From contig CAWKJU010000014.1 in the NCBI GenBank assembly GCA_963849955.1, positions 62,001 through 126,000 on the forward strand: a DNA stretch of 64,000 bases. Direction: 5' to 3'. Positions 26,123-36,523 of the stretch are shown here, piece after piece. Position 1 is the stretch's first letter. The number at the start of each line of letters is the position of its first letter. Made by a program: the position numbers and the translations under genes. Under the pieces are notes generated by a model that saw only the letters and a program-made list of their open reading frames with translations, was not told the origin of the DNA and made no database searches. Source of the stretch: CAWFGW01 sp963849955. Its GTDB lineage: Bacteria; Bacteroidota; Bacteroidia; Cytophagales; JAAEPT01.

Positions 26123-29100
26123 TTATTGACGAATCAATTTCCCAGTATCTATTACTTTTCCATCGCGCTGGATTTGATAAAAATAAATTCCTTTAGCGAA
26201 TTCTTCTGTTGACAATGTCATCTTTTCATCAACAGTAACTTGATACACTGATTGCCCGAAAACAGATTTTATATCCAACACATCTCCTTCACTTGCCCCA
26301 GAAACAGTAATAAAACCTGATGTTGGGTTGGGGTAAATCATGGAAGTGGAAGAACCTATTGCATTAGATACTCCAACTGGAATTGGGTTATTAATCTTAA
26401 CCAAGTTACCTCTCGAAAAATCTTCCCACTTTGGCTCACCTATGGTATGATAAACCTTATTTGTAATTACTGGTGAATTATAATCAAAATAGATAGCTGC
26501 TTCATTTTCAATGATCGTTTCATCGGACAAGTTAGAGAACGTGTTGATTTTAAAACTCACAAAACCATTACTTGCCAACACATTCACATTGCTATCTGGT
26601 AAAAGAATGTTATTAAAAGTAAAGGTTAGTATCGGATTTCCTTTACCACTTACCTTAAGTGAATACGGGTGACTAGAAGCCCCTTGCATAAACGTTGAAA
26701 TATCTAAACTGCTATCTAAAGTATCTACCAACACCACTTTGAAAGCAGTATCTGTTCCAGTGTTTTGAAAACGAATGGTGTAATCAATTGAAGTACCCGC
26801 TCGAACGTAATGCGCATCTGTTAACCCTATAGGCAGGGCTTGTTTGTCGTTGGGGTCGTAGCTACCAGTAATCGTGAAGCAACTTTTAGTCTCTTTAGAT
26901 GTTTCTGGAACAAAGGGTTTGTTTAAAGCAAGTCCTTTCACTACATCGTCTAAGGTTTGTGTAGAGGCAATACATCCTTCTACAAAATCCGTAAGGATTG
27001 AATCCTCTGGAAAACCAATGGTTTGACCAACTTCAATGTTAACTAAATTCCCAAAAGCATTAACGTCTATTTGGGAATCTGTAAAGGCTTTTAATTTGAC
27101 TCTACTTTTCCTAACTAAAGTATCATTAATACTTATTCGAACCTCAGTTGAATCTGACATATCAAAAGTGGTGTTATTGACTACTTTATAATTGACTACA
27201 CCATCTTTACATTCTTTTGTTAAATCCAATTCTACTTGATCCCACTCTGATGAAATAGCCGCACAATATTCTGAAGGTCCTATTCTTGACTTGATACATT
27301 GAGCAAGTCCTAGAATTGCTTCATTACCGCATACTACGGAGTCTACAACTGTTATTTTATTACTTGAACCTGCCTCAAGGGTTGAAAACTCATAAATCAA
27401 CAGTCCATTTTCAAATGACTTCCATGCTGGATTCGAAGATAGAGGAGTTAAGTAGGATGGGTATTCAATTTCCAAAGTGGTAGGTCCAGAAGACAAGTCA
27501 CCTGCGTTTCCATAAGCGATGACAGTTTTACTTGGAAAGCACCTTCTTTTTCCCTGACCAGAAACGGATGTATATAACAAGACACATTCTTTCTTTTGAC
27601 CACTAATATTAAGGTTATAATCTTCTAAACCTGATGCTAAGTTAATATTGAAACTGGTTCCGCAAAGGGCTTCAAACTGCTCATTTACAATCACATTAAC
27701 CACATAGTTATTAGTAGAGGTATCAACAGGGATGCTGTAATAACCATCTTTATCAGAAAGTGTAAACCAATCACGGGAATTCAGCGATAAGGCGACACCT
27801 TGAATAGGTTCCTCTCCCTCATCTTTTATACAGTTTTGGTTTTTATCATTATAGACAACTCCTTTAATAAACCGTTGTTTTCTAATTACGAAAGCCCCGT
27901 ATCTTTCATCACTAAAAGCCCTTACTCGCGAGACAGAAAAATCTCTAGTGATGCTAACTGGAGGACGAGAGTAACAAGGGTCATAGCTACTGTAAGCACT
28001 TATAGAGCCATCAGCATGTAATGCCGCAATTGCTACGCCTGTATTTACATCGATAGAAACCACATTTTCCCAGGTTGACACTACTGGCACTATATCAACC
28101 CCCCACTGCACTATTTTGCCATTTGCTCTTAACGCCAAAAACCCCATATCGTGTACTCCAACATCAATAACTTGGTCAAGATCACTCACATTAATTGGAC
28201 TATTGACTCCATCTTGCCATGTAACGACCTGACGGTCTTCAGTTAATCCAATATAATCAACACCACTATTTACATCTAAATCTATTAAAGGGGGTACAAA
28301 ATCTAAAAACCCAGTTAAACCTGAATTGTTACTTTTCCATACTCGACCATCTGACAAAAGAGCCACAAAACTTCCCTGAAAATCTATACTTCCATACGAA
28401 TCCACTAGAATTTGGCTTATATTGTTTAAGTTTTTTAATTCCTGTAAAAAACTAATAGCACTTTCAGAAGTATCTCCCCATATAACTATACTACCATCTT
28501 CTTTAAGTGCAATAGAACTATGGTAAACAGCAGCAACTTCTTTTACATTAGTCAACCCACTAGGTACGTTGAGCTCTCCTTCTGAATTTGTTCCTCCCCA
28601 AGCTATTACGGACCCATCACTTTTTACAGCTAAATTGTGTTCTTCACCATAGGATAAATCTTTAATGGTTGTCAAATCTGGGTTAAACTGGATTACACCA
28701 TCAAGATTATCACCTAAAGCTTCAATGGATCCATCGTTTTTAAGTGCTATTGTGTGTATGAATGCTAAAGATATTTTTTCAATATCAATTAGATTTTCTA
28801 TCCCTGATAGATCATTAAAATAACTCACTCCCCAAATTCCGCAAGTGCCGTCTGTTCTAACATATGCAAAACCTGCTTCATTATCACAGGTTATTGATTG
28901 AACTTTAATTGTATTGGGAAAACTTACAACTTGATTATTATCATAACCTATTAATGTACTATCTTCTCTCCGTATTAAAATTTTCAAATCAACTATCGCC
29001 CCCAACACAATATCTTCAATGTTTTCATTTATCTCTTGAGGCAGTTGAAATCCATCTATATTATCAAGGAATTGGGCTGTTCCATCCTCATAAATTACTC

Positions 29101-29563
29101 CGCCAATTGCTCCTCCTGAAAATATATCTTTGACATTAGTCAAATTCAAATTTTCAATTTCTCCTTTTGCTGTAGATTTAAGAACATTACTATTATTCAT
29201 GAGTAATAAAAAATAAGATTCAATTTGAACCACTTTTTTAACATCAGCAATGCTTGAGTATAATCCTGCACCAAAAAACAAATGTGCTACCCCATCAGAG
29301 GTAATCGCTGCCTTTGTGGTTATATAGACAACCTTTTCAAGCGATTCTAAGTAATTTCTCAATTCACCAGTACAATCCAAACCAGCCATACGAATCGTGC
29401 TATCTTCCATTAAAAACATGGACATATCAAAAGTAGCATGTATGTCAATAACGGGTTGATTAATAGTTGCTCCAACGGCTCCCCATTGTACAAATTCTGA
29501 TTGTTGCGCTTTGCCTACCTGAAGAACTAAAACACTAAAAATAAATAAACATACCTTTTTCAT
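26123..29563 (-). CDS. RCC1-like repeat protein with DUF7619 and T9SS sorting domain
   Basis: A 1146-residue secreted protein. It has a signal peptide (MKKVCLFIFSVLVLQVGKAQ), then RCC1-like blades over about 25-540 (HTIALKNDGSIEALGD, NLAVKSDGSVIAWGG, SSIALKEDGSIVIWGD). A CnaB/SdrD-like domain lies at about 561-634 (KGVVYNDKNQNCIKDEGEEP), a DUF7619-type domain at about 891-1054 and a T9SS type A tail at about 1073-1146. It is probably a cell-surface or released propeller protein; the ligand is unknown. ATG 29563 is preferred over a GTG one codon upstream. It is paralogous to the split gene next to it, with similar leader DNA (ACTTTAAAATTT). Confidence 0.88.
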   Translation of the reverse strand: MKKVCLFIFSVLVLQVGKAQQSEFVQWGAVGATINQPVIDIHATFDMSMFLMEDSTIRMAGLDCTGELRNYLESLEKVVYITTKAAITSDGVAHLFFGAGLYSSIADVKKVVQIESYFLLLMNNSNVLKSTAKGEIENLNLTNVKDIFSGGAIGGVIYEDGTAQFLDNIDGFQLPQEINENIEDIVLGAIVDLKILIRREDSTLIGYDNNQVVSFPNTIKVQSITCDNEAGFAYVRTDGTCGIWGVSYFNDLSGIENLIDIEKISLAFIHTIALKNDGSIEALGDNLDGVIQFNPDLTTIKDLSYGEEHNLAVKSDGSVIAWGGTNSEGELNVPSGLTNVKEVAAVYHSSIALKEDGSIVIWGDTSESAISFLQELKNLNNISQILVDSYGSIDFQGSFVALLSDGRVWKSNNSGLTGFLDFVPPLIDLDVNSGVDYIGLTEDRQVVTWQDGVNSPINVSDLDQVIDVGVHDMGFLALRANGKIVQWGVDIVPVVSTWENVVSIDVNTGVAIAALHADGSISAYSSYDPCYSRPPVSITRDFSVSRVRAFSDERYGAFVIRKQRFIKGVVYNDKNQNCIKDEGEEPIQGVALSLNSRDWFTLSDKDGYYSIPVDTSTNNYVVNVIVNEQFEALCGTSFNINLASGLEDYNLNISGQKKECVLLYTSVSGQGKRRCFPSKTVIAYGNAGDLSSGPTTLEIEYPSYLTPLSSNPAWKSFENGLLIYEFSTLEAGSSNKITVVDSVVCGNEAILGLAQCIKSRIGPSEYCAAISSEWDQVELDLTKECKDGVVNYKVVNNTTFDMSDSTEVRISINDTLVRKSRVKLKAFTDSQIDVNAFGNLVNIEVGQTIGFPEDSILTDFVEGCIASTQTLDDVVKGLALNKPFVPETSKETKSCFTITGSYDPNDKQALPIGLTDAHYVRAGTSIDYTIRFQNTGTDTAFKVVLVDTLDSSLDISTFMQGASSHPYSLKVSGKGNPILTFTFNNILLPDSNVNVLASNGFVSFKINTFSNLSDETIIENEAAIYFDYNSPVITNKVYHTIGEPKWEDFSRGNLVKINNPIPVGVSNAIGSSTSMIYPNPTSGFITVSGASEGDVLDIKSVFGQSVYQVTVDEKMTLSTEEFAKGIYFYQIQRDGKVIDTGKLIRQ
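26409..26882. repeat. Duplicated 474-bp segment, copy 2
   Basis: Second copy of the segment at 22867-23340, inside the intact paralogue. At protein level the two copies differ at only a few positions (for example L/R, K/E and T/K), while the propeller parts differ widely. Confidence 0.8.
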
Positions 29564-29656
29564 CACTTAAATTTTAAAGTCATGACAAGATATGCTTTTA
29601 TTATAAAATAATTAGCTATTAATTTTCAATTCAAAGCCAAAATAACAATCTACGAT

Positions 29657-32600
29657 TTACTCGACTATGAGTTTACCTGAAAACAAGGCTGTGGCTGTCT
29701 GTATGGTGTAGATAAATAGACCGTTTGCATTAAAATCGCTTTTGTTTATCGTAAACGCCTCGCTTGAACTGGTTTTACTGAACAGCATTTTGCCCGATAG
29801 ATCTTGTACGCGTAATACAGCTTCTGAGGAGGAGGTATTTTTAAACTTCAACACTGAAGTAGTCGATAAGGGGTTGGGATAAAAATTTACATTATTTGAG
29901 TAGGTATCATCTTCTAAATTAACAATAACTATAGGTATACTAGTCACCAAGTTATTGTAGGTGGTATTGGTAATAATTGCTGGGTTCTGATCAAAATAGA
30001 TATATGCCGTATTGCTCACAAGTGTGTTTTCAGGTACGTCTTTAAAAGCTTGAATGCTATAACTCACAAAACCATTACTCGCTTCTTCATTTGTAGCACT
30101 ATCAGGCAATACGATGTTGTTGAACTCAAAAGTCACCTCACCCGATGCATTCATGGTCGTATTTACAGGGTGACTACTTGCTAATTCGGTAAAAGTAGCG
30201 CGATCTAACGCGCTATGCAGCGTATCTTTAATGGCTACATAAAAGGCGGTGTCATTACCTGTGTTTTGAAAACGAATCGTGTATTTTAACACCTCATTTT
30301 TAAGGGTATAGTTTTCTTCTCCTATTGGTAACGGCAACACCGCTTTATCATTGGGGTCATAGGAACAGGTGACTACGCTTTGTGCGGTTTCAGTAAATGT
30401 TTTATTCTCTGCTAACAAATTACTTGAATAAACTAAGGTATCACCCATACGTTCGAAGGTTGGATTTTGCACATTCAATTTAATTTGTCGAACAGTGCCA
30501 GCATCAAAAGCAGTAAAGTTGTAATATATTTTATTATCCACTAATGAATCGTAAGCGGGAAAACTGTTTTTCACTTCTACATCGGCATCAAATGTTAGCT
30601 CTGCAATTATGTTGTTAGTAGTGGTACCCGTATTGGTATAAGTAAACCACAATGAGGCATCCGTATTACAACGCCCTCTATCTGGTGATGAAATATTACT
30701 TTGGTACACCGTTGTATCAGGTGCAAAGACAGCAAACGGGGATAATTGTTCCTTCGCATTTTTTAAGGTAAAAGTATAACTTGTGTCTTTAGTTAGGGTA
30801 TAATAGGAGCTAGGTATATAAGATACGGTATACGTATTACCCGAGTCTGCTTGAAACTTGTATTCACCATTGGCATTGGTATAGGCAGTAACATTACCTG
30901 GGGTTAACAGTACTTTTTGTCCTTTTAAATATCCCTCACCATCATCTAACAATTGGTTTTTATTTTTATCTAAAAAGACTTTACCAGTTATTGTTGATTT
31001 GCTGATTGGATTTTCTGCGATAGTATTACTTAACAACACAGATACACCTTCAAAAGTACTAAACCATACATTCCTCTCTGCATCTACTGTTGTAGAAAAA
31101 ACGAAATTCGAAGTCAATCCTGAATTGCTACTATTGTAAGTTGTCCAAGTCGAATCATCAAACTTTGATATACCATAACCATCAGTCCCAAACCATTTAT
31201 TTCCTTCCGTGTCTATCGTTATAGATAGAATATTACTCGATATCAAACCCGAATTGCTGCCTAAGTAAGTATCCCATCCAGTCCCATCAAATTTAGACAC
31301 TCCTCTATAAGTACCAAACCACTTATTTCCTTCCGAATCTATCGCTATAGATCGAATATCATTAGAAACTAAACCTGAATTTGAAATATTGTAAGTGACC
31401 CACGTTGAGCCATCAAATTTTGAGATTCCAGGCACAAACCATTTATTCCCTTCCGAATCTATCGCTATAGATTTAATAGCATTTGAAGCCAAACCTGAAT
31501 TTGAGGTATTATAAGTGACCCATGTTGTGCCATCAAATTTTGAGATTCCTTGACCAGTGCCAAACCACTTATTCCCTTCCGAATCTATAACTATAAAAGT
31601 AATCCAATCTGAAACCAAACCTGAATTCGAAGTATTGTAAGTGACCCATGTTGTGCCGTCAAACTTTGAGATCCCTTTACCAGTGCCAAACCACTTATTT
31701 CCCTCGGAATCTATTGCTATGGACTGTATAGCATCTGAAGCCAAACCTGAATTATTGTTATTATAAGTTGTCCATTTAATGCCATCAAATTTTGACACAC
31801 CGTTTTTATAAGTACCAAACCACTTATCCCCATTATTATCTATTTCTATGGAAGTAACCCAATTATTAACTAAACCCAAGTTGATAGTATTGTACGTTAC
31901 CCATCTGGCTCCATCAAATTTCGACACTCCATCTTCCTTAGTACCAAACCATTTATTCCCTTCCGAATCGATCACCATAGAAATAATATTATTTGAGGTC
32001 AAACCTGAATTTGAGGTATTGTAAGTGACCCATGTGTTACCATCAAATTTCGATACACCGCTCCCATCATCATTACAGAACCACTTACTCCCCTCCGAAT
32101 CTACCACAATACAAAAAACAGAATAATGAGCCAAACCTGAATTGTTTTTATTGTATGTAGTCCAAGTACTATCATCAAATTTTGACACACCGCTCCCAGT
32201 AGTACCAAACCACTTATTATCTTCCCCATCTATTGCTATGGATAGGATAGTATTTGAAGCCAAACCTGAATTATTGCTATTATAAGTTGTCCATTTAACG
32301 CCATCAAATTTTAAAAGACCGCTACCCTGAGTTCCAAACCATTTATTTCCTTCGCCATCTATTGCTATGGATAAAATAGTATTTGAAGTTAACCCAGAAT
32401 TATCTTTATTATAAGTTGTCCAAGTAGTACCATCAAATTTTGATACACCTCCACCAACTGTACCAAACCATTTATTCCCCTCTATATCTATCGTTACCGA
32501 AATAACAAAATCATGAACCAAACCCGAATTGCTGATATTATAAGTCGTCCATGTAGACCCATCAAATTTTGATACACCACTACCAGCAGTACCAAACCAT

Positions 32601-32857
32601 TTATTCCCCTGCTCATCTACCGCTACTGATCGAATATTATTTGAAGCTATCCCTGATAATTTTGTGTATTCCTCTATCATACCCCCTTTTAAATCTCTTA
32701 CTATAACTCCCCCTGTAGAACCTATCCAAATTTTATCACCATCCACCACAATGGATTTTACTTGATCTTTATTGGTATAATTTAACCACTTGTCTTGTGC
32801 CTGCAATTGCATAACCAAGCCTAGTATCAGACTGAAAACGAATAGTGATTTTTTCAT
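29657..32857 (-). CDS. Fourteen-blade propeller protein with DUF7619 and T9SS sorting domain
   Basis: A 1066-residue secreted protein. The signal peptide is MKKSLFVFSLILGLVMQLQA; the ATG at 32857 is chosen over an upstream in-frame TTG at 32899. A first partial blade and 13 repeats of about 42-46 residues follow, with core IDSEGNKWFGT and GVSKFDGTTWVTYN, as in the ligand-sensing propellers of Bacteroidetes hybrid two-component sensors. No kinase follows. Instead come a CnaB/SdrD-like domain (about 621-692), a DUF7619-type domain (about 829-969) and a T9SS tail (about 992-1066). Blade count suggests two seven-blade propellers. Confidence 0.88.
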   Translation of the reverse strand: MKKSLFVFSLILGLVMQLQAQDKWLNYTNKDQVKSIVVDGDKIWIGSTGGVIVRDLKGGMIEEYTKLSGIASNNIRSVAVDEQGNKWFGTAGSGVSKFDGSTWTTYNISNSGLVHDFVISVTIDIEGNKWFGTVGGGVSKFDGTTWTTYNKDNSGLTSNTILSIAIDGEGNKWFGTQGSGLLKFDGVKWTTYNSNNSGLASNTILSIAIDGEDNKWFGTTGSGVSKFDDSTWTTYNKNNSGLAHYSVFCIVVDSEGSKWFCNDDGSGVSKFDGNTWVTYNTSNSGLTSNNIISMVIDSEGNKWFGTKEDGVSKFDGARWVTYNTINLGLVNNWVTSIEIDNNGDKWFGTYKNGVSKFDGIKWTTYNNNNSGLASDAIQSIAIDSEGNKWFGTGKGISKFDGTTWVTYNTSNSGLVSDWITFIVIDSEGNKWFGTGQGISKFDGTTWVTYNTSNSGLASNAIKSIAIDSEGNKWFVPGISKFDGSTWVTYNISNSGLVSNDIRSIAIDSEGNKWFGTYRGVSKFDGTGWDTYLGSNSGLISSNILSITIDTEGNKWFGTDGYGISKFDDSTWTTYNSSNSGLTSNFVFSTTVDAERNVWFSTFEGVSVLLSNTIAENPISKSTITGKVFLDKNKNQLLDDGEGYLKGQKVLLTPGNVTAYTNANGEYKFQADSGNTYTVSYIPSSYYTLTKDTSYTFTLKNAKEQLSPFAVFAPDTTVYQSNISSPDRGRCNTDASLWFTYTNTGTTTNNIIAELTFDADVEVKNSFPAYDSLVDNKIYYNFTAFDAGTVRQIKLNVQNPTFERMGDTLVYSSNLLAENKTFTETAQSVVTCSYDPNDKAVLPLPIGEENYTLKNEVLKYTIRFQNTGNDTAFYVAIKDTLHSALDRATFTELASSHPVNTTMNASGEVTFEFNNIVLPDSATNEEASNGFVSYSIQAFKDVPENTLVSNTAYIYFDQNPAIITNTTYNNLVTSIPIVIVNLEDDTYSNNVNFYPNPLSTTSVLKFKNTSSSEAVLRVQDLSGKMLFSKTSSSEAFTINKSDFNANGLFIYTIQTATALFSGKLIVE
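31036..32796 (-). repeat. Array of about 14 propeller-blade repeats
   Basis: In-frame repeats of roughly 126-138 bases. Several adjacent units are nearly identical in DNA (CCATTTATTCCCTTCCGAATC recurs with minor changes). One unit (around 31440) lacks the GTG segment after WF, so it is slightly shorter. Confidence 0.85.
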
Positions 32858-32987
32858 ACGGATTGTGTTAAAAGGGTGTTTAATTTGAATAGCTTTCAAA
32901 TGTCCGCTTGTTTTATGATAAAAGCAATTAAAGCAGCGATTTATTAAAAATCAGAAAGTTATGATGGAGGTTATAAATTGATCGAAA

Positions 32988-34898
32988 TCACTTCTTCAAT
33001 TCCACCAAAGCCCCTTGCTTAATCTCCTCTACCACTTCTGGGTCAAGTAACGTAGACGTATCCCCTAGATTAGACACATCTCCCTCAGCTACTTTTCGCA
33101 AAATTCTACGCATAATTTTGCCTGAACGGGTTTTGGGTAACCCCGACACAAACTGAATTTTATCGGGTTTGGCGATGGGGCCTATTTCTTTGGTTACAAT
33201 GGATAGAATTTCTTTGCGAATAGCTTCTTCATCGGCAACCGCTTTATCACAAATGACATAGGCATAAATTCCTTGCCCTTTGATTTCATGCGGATAACCT
33301 ACCACGGCCGATTCTACCACCAATGGGTGTTCATTAATCGCATTTTCTACTTCCGCTGTTCCCATTCGGTGTCCACTCACGTTGATTACATCATCTACTC
33401 GCCCTGTGATTCTGTAAAATCCTTCCTCATCTCTTCGGCAACCGTCACCCGTAAAATACTTTCCTGGATAGGTTCCAAAGTACACATTTTTGCATCGTTC
33501 ATGGTCACCATAGGTTGTGCGGATAATGGAAGGCCATGGAAATTTAATACATAGGTTACCCTCTACACCATTGCCTTCAATCTCTTTTCCTTCACTATCC
33601 ATTAATACAGGTTGTATTCCTGGTAACGGAAGAGTCGCAAACGTAGGTTTCTCTTTGGTAATGCCAGCCAGAGGTGAAATCATAAAACCACCCGTTTCGG
33701 TTTGCCAATAGGTATCAACAATTGGACAATTTCCTTTGCCTACATGGTCATGATACCAATGCCATGCTTCTTCATTGATCGGTTCACCAACGGAACCCAA
33801 AGCTTTTAATGCACTTAAATCATATTTATCAACGTATTCGGTGCCATGAGCCATTAACGCCCGAATCGCTGTTGGGGCGGTGTAAAAAATATTCACATGA
33901 TGTTTTTCACACACTTCCCAGAATCTCCCTGCATCAGGGAATGTTGGTACTCCTTCAAACATCAACGTAGTTGCTCCAGCTAACAAGGGACCGTAAACAA
34001 TGTAAGAATGACCAGTTATCCAACCAATGTCTGCAGTACACCAATACACATCATTTTCTTCGTATTGAAAAGCATTTCTAAAGGTATAATCGGTATAGAC
34101 CATATAACCAGCAGTCGTGTGCACAACACCTTTTGGCTGACCAGTAGAACCAGAGGTATAAAGAATAAACAACATGTCCTCCGCATCCACTTCAGTGGCT
34201 ACATTTTTAGTGGCAACTTTAGTTAATTCTTTATGCCACCATTTATCCACCTTTTCGTTCCAATTGACTTTTTCGTTTGTGCGCTGATAGACAATCACAG
34301 TCTCCACACAGGCACATTTTTCTCTTGCCTCATCCACAACGGCTTTCACTGGGATGTTTTTTGCACCTCGATAATTTCCATCCGCAGTTAAGATCACTTT
34401 CGCTTGAGCGTCATTAATACGATCGGCCAGTGCCGTAGCTGAAAAACCCGCAAAAACCACCGAATGAACTGCCCCAACACGCGCGCATGCTAAACAGGCA
34501 ATGGCTAATTCTGGCACCATGGGCATATACAAACATACCCGGTCACCTTTCTTCACGCCATTGGACAAAAGTACATTTGCAAACTGACAGACTTTTTCAT
34601 GCAGCTCTTTATAAGTGATGGTAATTGAAGGGTCTTCTGGGTTGTTTGGCTCCCAAATGATTGCAGCTTTATTCGCTCGTGTTTCTAAGTGTCTGTCTAA
34701 ACAGTTTTCAGTAATATTTAGCTTTCCTCCTTTATACCATTCTACTTTGGGTTCTTCAAAATTCCACTCGAGTACTTTATCCCATTTTTTTCTCCATACA
34801 AACGTATCCGCTTGTTCCGCCCAAAAAGCTTCAGGGTTTTCTACTGATTTTTTATACTCCGATTGGTATGCTTCAAAAGTTGTGATCCGTGTATCCAT
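32988..34898 (-). CDS. acs: Acetyl-CoA synthetase
   Basis: A 636-residue AMP-forming acetate-CoA ligase that activates acetate to acetyl-CoA via acetyl-AMP. The P-loop-like motif YTSGSTGQPKGVVHTT is near 249-264, and VDTYWQTETGG near 393-403. The catalytic-lysine segment PKTRSGKIMRRILRK sits at the C-terminus, where acetylation regulates the enzyme. Length is normal. It stands alone, with the divergent barrel-protein gene 187 bases away. No recognisable -7 element was seen in the gap. Confidence 0.96.
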   Translation of the reverse strand: MDTRITTFEAYQSEYKKSVENPEAFWAEQADTFVWRKKWDKVLEWNFEEPKVEWYKGGKLNITENCLDRHLETRANKAAIIWEPNNPEDPSITITYKELHEKVCQFANVLLSNGVKKGDRVCLYMPMVPELAIACLACARVGAVHSVVFAGFSATALADRINDAQAKVILTADGNYRGAKNIPVKAVVDEAREKCACVETVIVYQRTNEKVNWNEKVDKWWHKELTKVATKNVATEVDAEDMLFILYTSGSTGQPKGVVHTTAGYMVYTDYTFRNAFQYEENDVYWCTADIGWITGHSYIVYGPLLAGATTLMFEGVPTFPDAGRFWEVCEKHHVNIFYTAPTAIRALMAHGTEYVDKYDLSALKALGSVGEPINEEAWHWYHDHVGKGNCPIVDTYWQTETGGFMISPLAGITKEKPTFATLPLPGIQPVLMDSEGKEIEGNGVEGNLCIKFPWPSIIRTTYGDHERCKNVYFGTYPGKYFTGDGCRRDEEGFYRITGRVDDVINVSGHRMGTAEVENAINEHPLVVESAVVGYPHEIKGQGIYAYVICDKAVADEEAIRKEILSIVTKEIGPIAKPDKIQFVSGLPKTRSGKIMRRILRKVAEGDVSNLGDTSTLLDPEVVEEIKQGALVELKK

Positions 34899-35085
34899 AA
34901 ATAAGTATCGAGTAGTTAGTGATGAGTATTGAGTGATTTTTAGTTTAGAAGTTCTCTAAATTAAGAAACACTAAACTTTAAACACTAAAGCTCAAACAAA
35001 ATCTTAATTTCGTCTGAATTTTGAATATAATAAAAGTGAATAAAAGATACTATCAAGAAAATAGATAGTTACTGCTAAACAAGCC

Positions 35086-36471
35086 ATGACCCGCAACCTC
35101 AGCTATCTACTTATTGTTTTTTTATTCTTCGTTGTAAAACTCACTGTGTTTTCACAGAACAATTATGTTGTGGTGAAAAGCATTACAATTAAGGGGAATG
35201 AGAAAACTAAGAAACACATTATCACGAGAGAATTAGACTTTGAGGTGGGCGATACACTTTTGGTGAGTGATACTGCAAAAATAATTCAGCAAACCAAAAA
35301 CAAACTTTACAACACCGCGCTATTCAACCGAACCACCATTTTTTTCATTATGGGAGGTTCCACTCGCATCAATGTGTATATCGAAGTAAAAGAGCGATGG
35401 TACATCTGGCCTAGTCCAATATTTGAATTGGGCGATAGAAATTTCAATGAATGGTTTCAAGACAGAGACGCAAAATGGGACCGCCTTCAGTACGGGCTCC
35501 GCTTTCGCTGGGATAACTTTAGAGGCAGAAACGAACAACTGAAACTTGTTACTCAGTTTGGTTTTACAAGGAAGTTTGAGCTCTTTCATACCGTTCCTTA
35601 CATCAACAAAAAGCAGACTGTCGGTATTAAATATGGCGCTTCTTACAGTATTAACAACAAGGTAGCCTTCGCTACACTAGGTGATAAATTGGCCTACTTC
35701 AATGGTGATTCACCTAACAGAGAACGATTTTATGCCCAATTTTCTTTGATTTCCAGACCGTTATTCTACGGTACACACGAACTTTCTGGAGTGTACAAAA
35801 ATAACTGGGTAAGCGACACCATAGCTGAGCTCAACGAAAATTACTTTCTTGATGGAGACACACAGCAAGAATTTGTGGAAGTTTCCTATGAATATAAGGT
35901 CAACACCACTGATGTTAGAGCCTATCCATTAAAAGGTATTGTGTTTTTCACCAACTTCAGTAAAACTTTTGGAGATGCTGACTTAGAAACTATTATTGGA
36001 TCGTTCGCTTGGTTTACACCTATCTCAAAAAAGTTATTCTTTGCCACAAAGTTCTATGGAAAAACCATCAATGCTGACCGTATTCCTTACTTTAACATGT
36101 ATGGCTTAGGGTATGAACAAAATTTTGTGCGCGGTTATGAACGGCAGGTTATCGATGCCAAACACTTAGCCTATAATAGAAATTCCTTGCGGTGGAAGTT
36201 TCTACAATTGAAACAAGACATCAACTATATGATGCCTCTAGAAGAATTTAATGAGATCCCATACGCTTTTTACTTGACCTCCTTTATTGATACAGGTATT
36301 TCCAGCTTAGAGAACACCTCTCCTCTTAATTCTTTAAACAATGAAATGCTTTACAGTGCTGGCTTAGGCTTGGATATCGTAACTTATTACGATTTAGTGT
36401 TTCGGTTTGAATATGCCTTGACGAATAAAAATACAAATGGATTTTTCATCCATTTTGAACAAGCATTTTAA
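35086..36471 (+). CDS. BamA/TamA-family outer membrane protein with one POTRA domain
   Basis: A 461-residue protein. It has a signal peptide (LLIVFLFFVVKLTVFSQ), then one POTRA-like domain at about 28-110 (VKSITIKGNEKTKKHIITRE, ending INVYIEVKERWYIWP). A 16-strand-type barrel follows, with ATFKFYGKTINADRIPYFN-like and VRGYERQVIDAKH motifs; the latter resembles the VRGY/F lid-loop motif of Omp85 barrels. With one POTRA it is shorter than BamA and more TamA-like, so it may help insert or export particular proteins. Single gene ending in a bidirectional terminator. Confidence 0.85.
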   Translation: MTRNLSYLLIVFLFFVVKLTVFSQNNYVVVKSITIKGNEKTKKHIITRELDFEVGDTLLVSDTAKIIQQTKNKLYNTALFNRTTIFFIMGGSTRINVYIEVKERWYIWPSPIFELGDRNFNEWFQDRDAKWDRLQYGLRFRWDNFRGRNEQLKLVTQFGFTRKFELFHTVPYINKKQTVGIKYGASYSINNKVAFATLGDKLAYFNGDSPNRERFYAQFSLISRPLFYGTHELSGVYKNNWVSDTIAELNENYFLDGDTQQEFVEVSYEYKVNTTDVRAYPLKGIVFFTNFSKTFGDADLETIIGSFAWFTPISKKLFFATKFYGKTINADRIPYFNMYGLGYEQNFVRGYERQVIDAKHLAYNRNSLRWKFLQLKQDINYMMPLEEFNEIPYAFYLTSFIDTGISSLENTSPLNSLNNEMLYSAGLGLDIVTYYDLVFRFEYALTNKNTNGFFIHFEQAF

Positions 36472-36472
36472 A

Positions 36473-36503
36473 AAAAGAAATCGGCAAAAAGCCGATTTCT
36501 TTT
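36473..36503. terminator. Bidirectional terminator
   Basis: AAAAGAAATCGGC (36473-36485) and GCCGATTTCTTTT (36491-36503) are perfectly complementary around five As. It ends the barrel gene on the plus strand and can end the facing T9SS gene on the minus strand. Confidence 0.9.
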
Positions 36504-36523
36504 AATGAATTTTAATGAATAAT

